64,000 nt of DNA from Luscinia megarhynchos (Eukaryota > Chordata > Aves > Passeriformes > Turdidae), in assembly GCA_034336665.1 (NCBI GenBank), contig CM067592.1:54302473-54366472 (forward strand), read 5' to 3'. Numbering within the stretch: the first letter of the stretch is position 1; the number at the start of each line of letters is the position of its first letter. This document shows positions 28,973 through 43,100 of the stretch, piece by piece. A program made the translations under genes and the position numbers. The notes under the pieces were generated by a model. The model saw only the letters and a program-made list of their open reading frames with translations. It was not told where the DNA came from and ran no database searches.

Positions 28973-31900
28973 TAGTTTTAGATTGTAGGAAGAAATGAAT
29001 CATGGCAAGAATATTAGCTAGGAATGCGTAAGACTGAATAACTTTCCCACTTGCCCAGTGTTCATTCTGCATAAAAGACCATGCATTAGGGGCCACATTC
29101 ATTTTTTCTGAAGATTTACTGGTTTACGCATTGTTGGTTTTTAGCAGTAGTTACAAAGGTTCAGATGGAAACAGTGGGTTAAAAAAACAGCTTTATCTTT
29201 GGATATCTACAGCCAAGTCCAGAAGAAAATGCTGATTTAAGTCAGCAAAGTGCTAAATTTTGCGTTACAGCTCACTGCACATGAAATCAGCTTGAAGATC
29301 TCAGTTAAGACCTGGGTAAGCAATCACAGCTAGCATGTCTCTGTAGGGGCCCTATAAATTATAGTTTTGTCAGCATGAGTAAAGTGTATGTTGCTTGTTC
29401 CAAGGGTTTTGCAAATTCTACAAGATATGAGAAATTGCAACATAACTCATAATGACAATGAACAAAAGGTATATGTGCACCCTATTTCTAAGGAACAGAG
29501 GAACAAGCTGACTGCTCTAGGTGTTTGAAGCACAGATTTCTTGTCTGGCACACCTCTAATATGCATAATGGCTTCAATGGACTGTTCTCATTCACCAAAA
29601 TTTATAGAAAATTATAAAAAATTATAAAATCTTATATGTTCTACTGTGTCTATTTGTCTCATGTGGCATTTTTCAGTAGGTTATGGCTTGTGTTGGAGCC
29701 TGTGTTGGAAAGGATGAAGTCATAATCAAGCAAAGGTGTAACACTGTAGAATTGATAAGATGCTGAGGTTCCTGGGGAAAAGCAAACAGTAAAAGGAATT
29801 AAGGGGGATGACAAATGTACAAGAAGTCAGAAATTGTATGACAAGAAATCAGAAACTGATAAACAGATAAAAAAGGGAGATGTTCTATGGTTTGTGAGTG
29901 TGCAAGATTATTCTCTACACTGTAAAGGAACAAACAAATGTAATAATAACCTATGCAAAAGGCAGTAAAATTGCTATAGGAGAAGACCAAAGAGCATTTT
30001 AATCACTAGTATTGCAAACCCTCTGGATTTTCAGGACATTAAAAGCAAACAACAGCAGACTGGATATGGTAAAGGAGAGACCAAAAAGATTGTAGCGAGG
30101 AATCTCTACAAAACAGCTTTATTAGTGATTTGGACAGCTGAAGGGGAACTGATTAGGATAAAAAAAAATAATCAACAAAATAAATGAGAACATCCAGCTA
30201 TTGTGCAAGCAAACGTTTCCTGGGGTTAGCTGTCAAAATTGATAAAGCTGAACAGTCTCTTTATTACTTCCATAGCTTCTCCTAATGCTTTAATAGTTCA
30301 TGACAGGGAATAAAAATGAACTTCTTTTCCTATCAGTCACAGGAATTTTATTTTGTGCTGCACTGGTCAATTAAATCTCTGTAAAGTTATGATTGATATT
30401 CATCTCATTTACATTTTTTGACCTTTATTTTGGAGTTTTTTTCCTACAAAGCTGCTGCATTCAATTTCTTCTTCATCCAATATTCTAGCACCTGACCTAA
30501 TTGTGACACCATGATTCCGAAAGTAGTTAACTGCTTTGGGCAGCTAAGGTCCACAAGCGAAAGTCTGAGTAGCCTGAGAGAATATGAACTACAGGCATCA
30601 ACTGTAGCCCATTAGCATCTAGCAATTTGGAAAATATGGAGTTCTAGAATAGCGTAGTTGAACAAAACCATTCCTTGAATTAAAGGAACAGAAAAGGCTC
30701 ATGGTTTGTTTAAGAACGTCTGTTTAAGGTTTGAGCTCTTACTCAGTTCACCGTAATGACATTATAGTGGAAGCAAAACCACAGTTAAGCAAACATGCTG
30801 ACCTCCGGTAAGCCCTGAGGCTCTCTTTGATTCCTATATAGTGATATACTGGAGGCATGAAATTGTGCACAATTTTTTCTGTTGATGACGGTCCTGTGTT
30901 TAATATTGCCATACAGTGATCAATTTAACCACATGTACTTCTGGCATGTAATTTTGGACTTCATCCTAATGTATCATAAGTCACATGTACTCCTCTGAAG
31001 TGTGAATTTACATGTATATCTCAAGGAGGAATATGGACTCCAAGTTGTTTCAACTGAAATATAGATTGGTATACTGCTGTTTATGGTTCTCACATGCTCA
31101 CACATTCCACACTCAACAGGAATAAGGGTTGATGGAGAGGTCTGAGGTCTTTTTTTATCTTCTGCAGGCATAATTTCCATTGTATGTTGTACAGGACCCT
31201 GCCCTGAATAAACCTGTGTGAAATAACAAGTTGCAACTTTGATTTAGTGAAACTTAACTCCACACATAGGAACGAAGAATTATTAGCTCCATTTTGGGTA
31301 GCCTTAAATTTACGCTTTTTTTTTAAAGTAAGTAGAATCTTGATAAAGCAATTATTGTTTTATTACCTGTATGTGTTCCAAGCTTTATTTATTTACAGAA
31401 ATAAGGAGTGAAATAGTGTTAATGTTTGTTAAAAATTAATCGTGAAAAGTACAGAAAAGTGTTCTGTAAATCAGTATGTATTTCATCTTAGGTTGTAAAT
31501 AACTTTCTGCTGCAAAAATGGTAACTTTGCAGCAAATCTCTTTTGCCTTTAAATGCATCTCAGATAAGTTATATTAGTGCTGTTAATTAGAAAAAATGAA
31601 GTGGTAGTTTGCATTTGTGGAAACATAATTAAATAATATTACATATTTTCTTTTCAGAACAGAACTGCATTTTAACTTCAAAATACCATTAATTTAGAAT
31701 AAGAAAACAGTGAAATAACTGGGACCAAATTTTCTTACATCTTGTAAGCAACTGGTGGGACTAGTGCCTTCAATTCAAATTTCTGCTCTTTAGATTCATT
31801 AGAAATGAATCCAGCTTGCCTGCTCTCATCTTCCAGAACAGTACAGTTTGTTCCCAAATTTTAACTTACGTACGAAAATAACGGAAAAGCTTTTAGTCCT

Positions 31901-34900
31901 TGAGATAATGCAAACATTTTAAATTGGTGTGATTATCAGAGTCATGGTTGTGCTATTTTGCTCAAATAATTACAACTATGCTCCCTAGTATGAGTGCAGT
32001 TACCCATCTGTGTTTTCTGAGGATATACATTGCTTCAAAAAGCCTTTTATGTCATAAGACTGTGTTTATATTCTGGCATTGTTCTCTTTTCCAGCTATGA
32101 TGGAGCTGCTACATCAATGCAACTTGGATGTTGTACAAGTGGTATTTCATAGTTACTACTTTATGCAAACAGTGAAAGTATGAGCAATAGATAAACACTA
32201 CCCATTAGTGTGTTTGCTGGCAAAGAACAGACCAAGGCAGTTCTTCTGGATAGACCATATCAATTCTTCCACTACATGTTTCTGTTTATGGAAGGTAATG
32301 TGTTTTTCTGCACTTATCTATCCAATGTTTATGTTTATAAGCATTTTTGTTGTACTGGAATCTAATTAGGCACTGTATGTGTGCCAGTCTAGATCTGCAT
32401 GAAGAATGGCTTCAGGAATAATCAGATCTCTAGATGGGAGTTGTTAAGAAACAAATATCCAAGATTGAGACACAACTTTGTGCAGCCTGAATAGAGAAAA
32501 TTTGTTGCATTTTGTTCAACTATTTCGTTCTTCATAAATTGGCATACCAAAACTCTTCACAAAACCAGCGTCCTCCATTGAGGGCTTGATTGTTCCAATT
32601 ATCTGCTAAAGCTGATTTATACATTCCAGTAATCTCTAGAACTCTTTAATTCTGTGCTTACACTAAGAGTATCATGCCAAGCCACCTTAGTCTAGTGTTT
32701 CTGATAGTTGTTAAAGAGTTTTAACAGATAATTCTCATCTTAAACCACCATGACTGAATATTGACTTACAAATGTTGTGTACAAATTTGTTAAGCACGTT
32801 TTTTTAAAGCAGGGATTTAACTAGAGAAGAGTACATCATCCTTTTTCATTCACACATCTCTCTCAAATTTAGAACAAGGCAAATTCCAATGTAATTTCTT
32901 TTTACGTATCAGAAATGAGGAAGCGTGAATTATGTCTTAAAGAAGAATGTCCTAGGATATATGTTTCTAAATATGTGGACATTTCAGATTTGTGGTAAAC
33001 AATTGCCATTTTTTTAAAGTTTGGCTATAACCATGATCAAAGCAAAAGGGGAAAATGTGTAACACTCCATACATCATACCTACTGTTCCCACAGCAGCCA
33101 TGTCAGGTATGGGCAAAAGGAGGCTTTCCTCTCCACCAGAAGGACCCTCATTTGCTTGTCCATTTTGTTGTCCCTGGCAAAGTGCAAAGGGCAGGGAAAA
33201 ACAATGAGAAGGGTAAACTCCTAAACTGTATTATTTCAGGTTGCCAGAGATTATGAGTGAAGCATTTTAGGGAGAAGAGAGAGTGTGGACAGATCAGACT
33301 AAGCTTATTGTGGTGTTTGGGGTCAGTGTACATAACCAGTTTCCGAGGGCCGTGCCTGCCTTCTTCCTGTACAGTGTGGTGGCCATCAGCTTCATCCTGA
33401 AAGATGCTAGGCTACATCTTTGAACATCTTAGATTTCCACTGGCCTTACTTGGGGAAGAGTACTCTTTGCTTCTGAAGTCACTATATACTTTAAATAGCA
33501 GAGAGAATCTGAAAGTCTTTTTTTTTTTTCTCCAAAGCAGTCAGAATTTAGGAGGTATGCAGCAAGATTTCTGTGATGACATTTTCCAACCCACCGCTTT
33601 TTGTCCTTCTAAATGGCAATTAGAAATGCTGGCATTCTCCTCTAACAATGCATGAGTAAGGAGAGTCACTTTTTCTAAGAGGCTGGAGCTGGTTTATACA
33701 GTCTTTGCAACAAGATCTTGGGCAGACTGGATCTTATCAATGAAAACTAAGATCAGACTCATGCCTGATATTTCTAAATTATTCAGCATTCAATCATCCT
33801 GGCAGAGTTATGATGCTAGTAATGATGCTCATTTGTTATATACCTGACATTTTTCAAAAGCAAATACAGATAACACACACTGTGTTCATAGGAAATTAGC
33901 GCTAGCTTTGAGAATATCTGAGCCTGCATTTCGATGCTCTGGAGATTTTGAGAATAGTAACAAAATGTTTCCAGAATCATAACACTTTTGTAAAACAAAA
34001 AGTATAAATTAAACAATTTATAAATTAAACATAAATCGACAAGAACCCAAATATATTTTAATACTGAAACTCTGTGACATATTTTTGGAATATCCTTGCC
34101 TCACAGCAGTTATGTACTTTTCAGGATATGTATGCTTGAATAGAAAATATGGAAGTATTTACATTCTGTTCCCTTAACTGTTATTTAAAATCCTGCTTGC
34201 TGTGATACAGTTGGATAGGCTTAGTTTTTAAGGTGTGAAGAGCAACCGTCAAATAAGAAATCAAATTGATTTAACTCAGTCAAGTTAAGGGTTACTGACC
34301 TCTCCAAAGAGTACTTTTTATTTCAATATGCTGTGGAAAGTAACACAATAATGGGCTTTTCACTCTGGTAAATGCCCCTTTGAAATAATTTAGTGAATAC
34401 TCTTCCCTAGACTAACTCCATTATTCATTCAGCTTTTGTTTAAGAATCCCATAAATTATTACCAAACAGAGTAACAATTTAGTGGTTAGGCACTGATTCA
34501 TATTTCTCTAAAATGTATTTGGTATTGTGTGTTGGTGACAAAATGCCTTCTCCTGCCTTCTCCCCACACTTGCAGCTCTTCTCCCTTACATTTGTCTCTG
34601 ATGGGCAATGTGTTTTGTCCTAAGATAAGAATACCAAGTGTGAATTGCAGGGGGGCCTCAGGATGATCACATGATGAATGCATTTCAGAGATGAGGGAGC
34701 TGTGGTGATTGTGATGGGCTTTGGTGCACTCTGGCCTGCAGAAGGCTATAAAGTGCTGCTGGAGGCTGAGCTGAGCGTTGCAGGCAGCTTCTAGATGGAT
34801 CTGACCCCCACCCAGCCCGTTCCCTTCACTCCCCCCTTCCTTTTCCCCCACCTCCAGGCAGGAATGTCAGCCAGGTACATCCAGCCATAACACTGGAAAG

Positions 34901-35214
34901 ACTCACTTTTGAATGAATAAATAGAAGCGTTAAGATCCTGCTCACCTACAAAAGTAAAATCTCAGAGTAGCTCCATAGGTACTTTATTTCTTTGTAGCTG
35001 TGTATTCTGCAAGGCCAAAGCCTGTCCATTTCTAGGGCAATCTGTTTATATTTTTATCTCCTTAGACCTAAAGTATATACTGCATTGACAATATTAGATA
35101 CTTTATTAGCAACCAATCTAAAATTAATGATCCACATAACCTAATGGAGAGACTTTTCTCTACTGCTTTGTCAAGTTAAAATTGAGAAGAGCCTGGGCCT
35201 GTTTGATACCTGCC

Positions 35215-35317
35215 CTTATTTGATGCATTAATTAGGTTAAGGCATTAGATTAATTAGATTAATTTGATCTATGTACTAGATTAATTAGATTAATTATCTA
35301 ATTAATGCATCAATAAG
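35215..35317. repeat. AT-rich inverted repeat (possible hairpin)
   Basis: The 15-base arm tgatgcattaattag (35221-35235) is exactly complementary to 35298-35312, and the pairing extends by a further 6 bases (cttatt / aataag) after a one-base bulge. The 62-base centre consists of repeated attagattaatt units. The whole could fold as a cruciform or hairpin. The many TAAT cores are potential homeodomain sites, but low complexity alone could explain them. Confidence 0.75.
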
Positions 35318-37184
35318 ATTGCCTCTTCATCTTCTTGAACTTGGAGGAAGAAATGCTTGACTAATAACCAGCTTTCTTAGGCCAATCTTCCCTCCAAGGC
35401 TTTATCCCAAGGCACTTTACTGAGCAGGTCCCTGAAGAGGCCAAGTCAGCTCTCCTGAATTCCAGGGTGACAAGTTTTATGCACACATTTCTTGCTACCT
35501 CAAAGATCTTGGACTCCATTTCATGGACACTGCAGCCAAGGCTGCCCTTGGGCTTCACATCCCACCAGCCTCTCCTTGCTGCTGCAAACAAAATCCAGCA
35601 TAACACCCATTCTTTTTAACTCCTTTATCGTTTGGAGAAGGATGTTGTCAAGATAAGAAACTTTTTGGTGGAGTTAACTTTCTTCATAGCATTTTCCTAC
35701 TTCTTCATTTCCTTCTTCTTTCCTTTGCTTTTAAATTGTCTTAAAACATTCTTGCTCCTCCAATTCTCTTCCCTATCTTGCTTTAGGGATAAGTGAGTGA
35801 ACAATGAGGTGAGGACTTACCTACCAGCAAGGGCCAGCCCAGCACAGTTTGTTGGTAAATATGAATGCTGTTTTAAGAGTTGAAAAAACAGTAAACTTCT
35901 ATTCTTACTAACTTTACATTGTTTATTATAACATTCAGAGCTTAACCAGATTTTGCTTCACTTCACCAAATGCACATACCATACACTGACAATTTTTAAT
36001 TTTAGGGGGTTTTTCAGTGTTGATTTTTTGTGAAGGAAATACTGGAAATACAAAACTTTATAGCTTATCTAGCTAAGCATTTATACACATATTTCACTCC
36101 AAGTTTAGCTAACGCTGTCAAAAATAACATGAAGCTTAATGTTTGATTCAATGAGAGTCAGATTACGCATGAAGTTAAGAATGCATTTTAATATTTTTCT
36201 GGACTAGCTCCATGCAGCATGTGTTCTTTCCAATTTGTACATATACAAATAAGGATGCCACTTTGAAGTTCACATACTTACAGGAGTGAAAGGAGAATTT
36301 TAAAGAAACCAGTTGTATTTAACCTTAATTTGATAAAAAACATAAAAAGGAAAAAAACCAAAACATCTCTGTGCAGTAACATCCAGTTGGCTGGATTGCA
36401 AATGGCTGTCTGGCAGAGCTCCAGATCTCTTCTCATTACAATTTCAGCACTGTGGGATAGTTAAAGAGTGGAGGAGAAACAGCCCGTGTTTAAAGTAATG
36501 TTGCTTATATTGCTGCTTAGCCAAGGAATTAATAGCTGGCCTCTGGGGAACGTGGTTGGCATCTGTTTCATGGCATGACTGAGGGCGCTGCTACAGAAGC
36601 TAGAATACTCGTTATCTTATTAATAGGTTGTCCTCATGTACATATTTATTACATGCTATATCTTCTGTCAAAACTATTCTTTGTATGCAGAGTCTTTATT
36701 TATGATTCTGATTCCCTTTGCATTATTTATCTACAGACCAAATATAAACACTGAAAGGTAGATGTGCTATACTAAAAAAATGTTTGGCTTATTGACTGAG
36801 TGAATCAATATTCATATTTATATTGTATATATCACCCAAGGCCCAGTCAGGGTTTTCCTGTAATTACAAGGAGTAATAAAATATTGCCTTAAAGAGCCAA
36901 CATAAATGCTAAACCCTGAATTTATTAGCCTGAGAACTCCGCATCAGCATTCTCCAATTTTAAAAGTGTCGAAGCAAAAACTATTCATGCATCACAAGGA
37001 TAGAAGTAGCCAACAGGGATTTTTAAAAATCTGGTGGAAAGATAGTTTGGAAAAGATAGATTTATAGAGAGAAAATAGTAATATGATTCTGCTTCAGATT
37101 TTATTTGTTGCAAAAGGAATATTTTTATGGCTTCATCATAATTCCCACTCCTGCCCATGCTATCACAGCAAGTCACTGGTTGTT

Positions 37185-37198
37185 GTTGCCATAGCAAC
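37185..37198. promoter_or_regulatory. Perfect RFX-type X-box (gttgccatagcaac)
   Basis: The 14-base site is an imperfect palindrome, GTTGCC-AT-AGCAAC, that fits the RFX consensus GTNRCC-N(0-3)-RGYAAC at every position in both half-sites. RFX factors bind such sites, notably at ciliary gene promoters and some enhancers. No gene or promoter is visible nearby, so this is at most a distal element. A chance match is possible. Confidence 0.4.
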
Positions 37199-40100
37199 AG
37201 CAAATAGAGGTAAAAACTGCTTCTTTGAAAAATTAAGCTTACATTGACAAGAATAATGTCAAAATCATTGGTTTAACTCTGATGTAACTCCACTCATTTG
37301 TAAATCAAGTTCAGTTTCCCTGAAGTTGTGCTTCTCAAAAATTAGCCAAAATCAGATCACATTCAGAACCAGAAATGGGATGATCGTAAGGAGCAGAAGT
37401 AGAGCCAGAAAAAGCATGTGTAATGGTTGAGTAGGTTTTAGCAATGAAAATGGATGTAAAATGATAAATTGACTTGGAAGTTCAGGTTCAGACTCACACT
37501 TTGCATCTGATCACATTTTCTTCAGTGGGTCTGCTGGACCAGGACACTGTCAGTCCCTATGGCTGAGCTACCTCTCCAGTGCAATACCTGGCCTTGAGTC
37601 TTCTCTGTCATCTCGAGTACCAACTTCTTTAGAACAGTGTACAAACAGTATAATCTAAGACGGTTTTCTGGAGTAAGAATTGCAGATGAGGTTTTAACAG
37701 ACAGCTTATTTCAGTGACTGGCTGGAGAGCTTTTATATTATCAAGAAGTGAAGTATTTGATGATCTACTTTAACTGCAGAGGGGTTTTTTCAGTTAGTTG
37801 CCATCTTTGTCTCAGCTCAAAATTTTGGAGTCTTCGTCACATGAAACTTTACTATCCTTACTCTCCGACATTTATTCTGCCCAATACCGATATCATAATG
37901 TTTATTCTAGCTTTTCATGCCGTTGAAAGTTAAGTACAGCTTTCACCACAGAAGCAGTGAGAGAAGTGTTTGACTGGAGTGACTAACCAGAAGTAGGAAT
38001 GTGCTATAGACTGGCTATATAAACATTCTTTTTTGCATGTACATACCAGCCTTTGAAACAGCCAAGCTGTGTCTAACGTGCCTGCTGGGGCTTATGCAGC
38101 CCAATGGCATGGCATTTCTGCCCAACAGATTACTGGATCTCAAATCAAGCTGTCAATTTGTATACCAACAATTTCAGAGAAGTGGGAATCAGTTAGGTCA
38201 AAAGTAATCTCAAACAGCTCAAATGTTGGCAGCGAAGATGATAGAGTCAAGGTCCAGTTTGCAAATTAATGGACTGATGGACATGAACACTCACAACTGA
38301 AAATAAAAGCTTTTTGGTGATCTGAGTTTTGCTGTGAGATTGAGCACCTTGAAAGAATTCTCAGTTTTAACCACATCCTAGCAGTGGGAAGTACATTTTA
38401 ATTGGGCATTCTGCTCCACACTTAATTTCTTATTCTTAGGTAAGAGGACAATAAACCCTTGTAATTTTTCTTGTTTATGGTGAGCTATTAGCTATTCCCA
38501 TACATCAAGTGACACCTAAAGCTGGATATTAAGCTCCTGTATGTCTGCTGCTAAAAGGTGTCATTCATGGCATGTGTTGCACTAGTAAGTAATGGTAAAT
38601 TCACAAGGATGTGACCCTTCACAAGTTGGTTGCCATACAAATTTATTTTGAGATCATTATAAGTACACTTGAGAAAATCAAAGTATTGCCAATAATCTGG
38701 GACAAAGATAGCGACATATTTCCAAACTGTATGTAATTAAAATCGTTGTTTGAAGACTTTGAAGATACTGTTTTCTAATGTCAGGACTTCAAGAACAATG
38801 TTATAGAACATATACACAATGATGAAAAATAAAGATACAAATGAGGAATAATGTAACTGAAACCAAGTAATTTCAAGCATGTGGGAGAATAAATGAATAA
38901 TCATCTGCTGATGGTAAATATGTCACAGTTATAGTGATTTCTTGGACAGGAAATGGCTAGTAGGGACATTAATTTTCTGTAACTTTATTTTAGGTAACAT
39001 CTGTAATTTCTTCAAAAAACATTTATGCCTAAATGAATTGTCAGCAGTCTTTCATTAAGTATGAATTATTTTAAAATAACTTCTCTTGTGTAACCTGAAA
39101 AACACTGTAAAGGTTTGATGGCACCTTATTCCAAGACTTGCTCCCTCTGAAGTAGCTGTATTTTTTGCCATTAATTTAACTATAAACAGAATCCTGCCAA
39201 AATAAGTCTTCTTGCTGTAGACACAGAACTATATATAATCTGGTCTAGGACAATTTTTTTCTCCATTTTCTGTGATTAATAACCTCTTGCTTGTTATTAT
39301 TCATAAGCAAGGAACTGTAACACTGAGATATCTTGCAGTAAAATAAAAGATGAGCCAATTAATATCTAGAAAAAGGAGAAAATATAATCACTATTTATTA
39401 TTTTACCCTCTGCAGAAGGTAGTCTTAAAAATCAAGATGCTTTTCTTACTACAATGCTTCAGCTAAAAATAGATTTCCCAGTTTTGATTTAGAATAACAA
39501 AAATGTAAAGCATGATATTTATCTGAGTATATTATTTTAAATGTTTTTGTGTCCATGTGCTCTTTTGACAGATATAAGGAATGCTTAAAAAGTTACAGCA
39601 GGGAAAAATGCAGTTTTCAAAAATATCAAAACTTTATTAACTTCAGTTGTGAGAAGACTTTTAATAAAGATATTCGAGAATGGTTTATTGCAATAAAGTT
39701 TTAGTATTGTTTGAAAGACATGCAAACTAATGTATTTCAATGTACTTAACAATAGCACAGAGATATTTCTGTACTGTCATTTGTAGGGTTTGAATGGTTT
39801 TTAAAATTTGCCCATAGTATATTCCAGAATTTCCCTGAGGTCCACAGGAATTTTGCTTTTGACTTAAATGTAAAAAAAAATTTACATATAAAGCCTTGGG
39901 AACTGAAGTTTTTAAACATTTGATCTGAAAACTAAAATCTTAATTTTGAAAAGAAAATGGGCTTTTTATAGATTTTCACTTATATTTTTTTATCAAAATA
40001 CAATCCTTCAAGATTAGTATATTGATATTATGAACTTTTTAAGCAAAATAAAAAAATAAGCAAGAGAAGTGCCAATTGATTACATTTTCACGACCTTATG

Positions 40101-43100
40101 CTTTAGGAAAATTGATCTTGTAAAATGGAAATGGCTTATTTCTCTGCTTTAAAATGTACTATACTTATACTCTCTGAACTTTTTCAAAATAATGACTCAG
40201 TGATTATAAACATACTTTCCAGATTAACCAGTAAGAGTTTTTTGAAGAATGGATTGGTAATCCATATTGTGAAGGATCACAATAACTATAACACAAACTC
40301 ATTAGTATAACATAGAGATACAACTAGTTTTTGTGTTGTTTCTGTAACTGCAGTTTTATTTTGAATTGGATATTGATTTACTTGAAATTGGACGAAAAAT
40401 TCAAAGAAAAACATACCTCCTGAAAATTAGAGTGAATTGAGATGAAATTAAATAAATTGAAATTCCTATTACAATATAGAACTAGTTTAAAGAACTAAAG
40501 CCTCAGAAGATAAGCCAAATATTATTCATAAAACTTCCGTTTATAATTTTAGACAAGATTAATAGACAAAGTGTGGGCTCAAGTGCAGAACACCTTCATG
40601 GTACTCTGTTGTTTAAAATAGGCTAATCTGATGTTTTCTTCTTAGCACTGATAATATTCTGAGGGGGAATATGGATGTCATCACTCATTAAAAATTAAAG
40701 CTCATACTTGCACTTTAAGTTTTTTTAAGAATTATACTTTAATTGCTTCCTTTACCCGGTATAATTACTATGTGGCAAGAAGTACTGCTAGTACACTAAT
40801 ACTGTTAGAGGGGATGTACGATCACGTTGTGCTCTATTGCTCTGTCACTATGATATTTGCAATATTTTGATGGATCTTGTCCTAATCATAACTCCACAAA
40901 GTACATTCAAAACAGAGGTTTATCTCAAATCTGAAGTTCGCTGCCCTTTTCATCACCATGTGTTTTTAGTTATTTCAAAGTAAGTGTCAGAATTATGAAA
41001 AGTCTTGGCATGTGTTATGGAATATTTCAGAGAAGTTGCATTTAAAAACCTAGTACCTGTGTCCTGCTGGGCATCACTGCATGGATGTAAATGCAATATG
41101 TGAGAGAGGTATTGACAAATACTTCAATTCTTTTTAATAGGAATAGGCAGAACTTTTCACATTTAAACCTCAACAGTTCACTGCCTCGAGCATCAGCTAA
41201 TTCATGTTTCTGAACCACAGAATTATACAGAATAATTTAGCATCTAGTGCTTCTAGTTGTGCCTATCAAGCTTAATTTTTGTCGTCTTTAATCAAATGTA
41301 AAACTTCCCATAAATGTCACTGCTGTCTTTGAATGCCCTTGATCTTTACTGGCTTTGCTGTAGTTGCGCAGTTGATCATGAAGTATTCTACTCACATTTG
41401 CAGGGACAACAGTGAGAGGACATCTGAGCTGACAGTTTACACAGTAACAATTCCCTCTGACACAGGCAATGATAAAAAATGGAAAAGAATTTGGTCATGC
41501 CATCGGCTCTGAATTGGCATGGCTCCATTCACATAAATGACTAGGCTGCATCAGTGTGTACAGAGAAGCTTTCTCAATAAACTGAACATAATTTTCGTAA
41601 AATCAAATGAAAAGCCCAAATGAAAGCCTGTGTTATGTGTGTGCTGCAGCCTCTTTTCCTGCCTGTGTACATGCTCTGACTGTAATGGCCCAGTTTCCAC
41701 TGAGTTGATAGGGATGTTCCATCCTCTTCCAGCTTAGGTGCTAGATCAGGCAAAGATCTAGCTTTGTGTTCTTCTCTGCTGTGGTGCATTGGTATACCTA
41801 AGAACCATGTATCAGATTATCTTAAATCTGTATGTTCTACCCTGTGCTGAACTCCTCTCCAGCACTGCTTTTATACAAGTATAATTCCCCTGACGTTGCC
41901 CCTGTTCTTAATGTATGTAAAAATGAGAATAAAATGAGTCCCAGTGTCTTTGTAGCATACCTTTCTTTTTTATCTGTTGTACTTTCTGCTCTTAATTTTA
42001 AACATTTCCAGTGCTGGAAAAAGATTCATATGAGGCATATAAATTGGTAGCAGAACATTCTTTTATTCTTTTGCTTAAGGAGCACTATACCAGTGCCAAC
42101 TCATATTGGTTTATAACAGGGACATATTAATTCTTTTATTTTGTATGGATGAGAAACAATGAATAATGTTGTTTTGCACATTTCTAGCATCTAGAAGAGG
42201 AATAGACAGTTACAAATTTTTCATTAATACTACTGAGTCTATGTCTGTCCCAGAGTAAGACTTTCCAGTATCTTAGTTTTTTGTAAGATGAACCACAGAA
42301 ACATACTCATTATGGTTAATCAGGGGTGCTTTGTTTCAGTAATGTACCCATTATAAGCTGATGGAATTTCAAATCATGTCTGTAGAAGTAGTCATCTGGT
42401 TGGTGAGGAAACACTAAGGTATGAAAGACCTATTCATATGTTGGCGAGCTTGAAGATTTTTATTGCATTAATATGATGAATATAGAAAGTCATATTACAA
42501 ATGAGCATTGATTAGTATTAAAATACTTTCAGTCTGGAGTGATAGAATAAGGTTTTGTTTCTTTCTATTTTTTTTCAAGTGGAAAATAAGAGATTTCCTT
42601 AAGTTTTCTAGAAAATGTAACTTTATCTCATTAACTGCAATTTAAAAAGCTCTAAACCAATATTCATTTGAACATGAATCAGCTGCAGACTAACAATCAC
42701 TGAGAAGATCCAAACTTTCCATCTTTTCAGTGTACAGAAAATAGCATCTGGCTTCCCCAAGTTAAAACACTTCTGTATAAACAGCCTCTTAGGGTATTTT
42801 GAAAAGATGACAGACAAAAATGAAAGATTAAATTTTAATTTATTCCCATCACTCCATATATTCTCTGGTATATGGCATGAGGAATTGCATGTGGTACAGT
42901 GCTAACCCAGTGTTGGCAGCACTTCTAGTTACTTAAACATATTTAGAAATGTTTCCTGGTGACTAAGTTTGAACTTTTAAAACTCTTTTCCATTAATGGA
43001 AAATTATAGCTTGCAGCCTCATTTTGCTTTATCTTGCATTTTTTCTGCACCGATATTTTAAACATGGTGGAAAGAGACTTTTCTACTTCTTATTAAGAAG

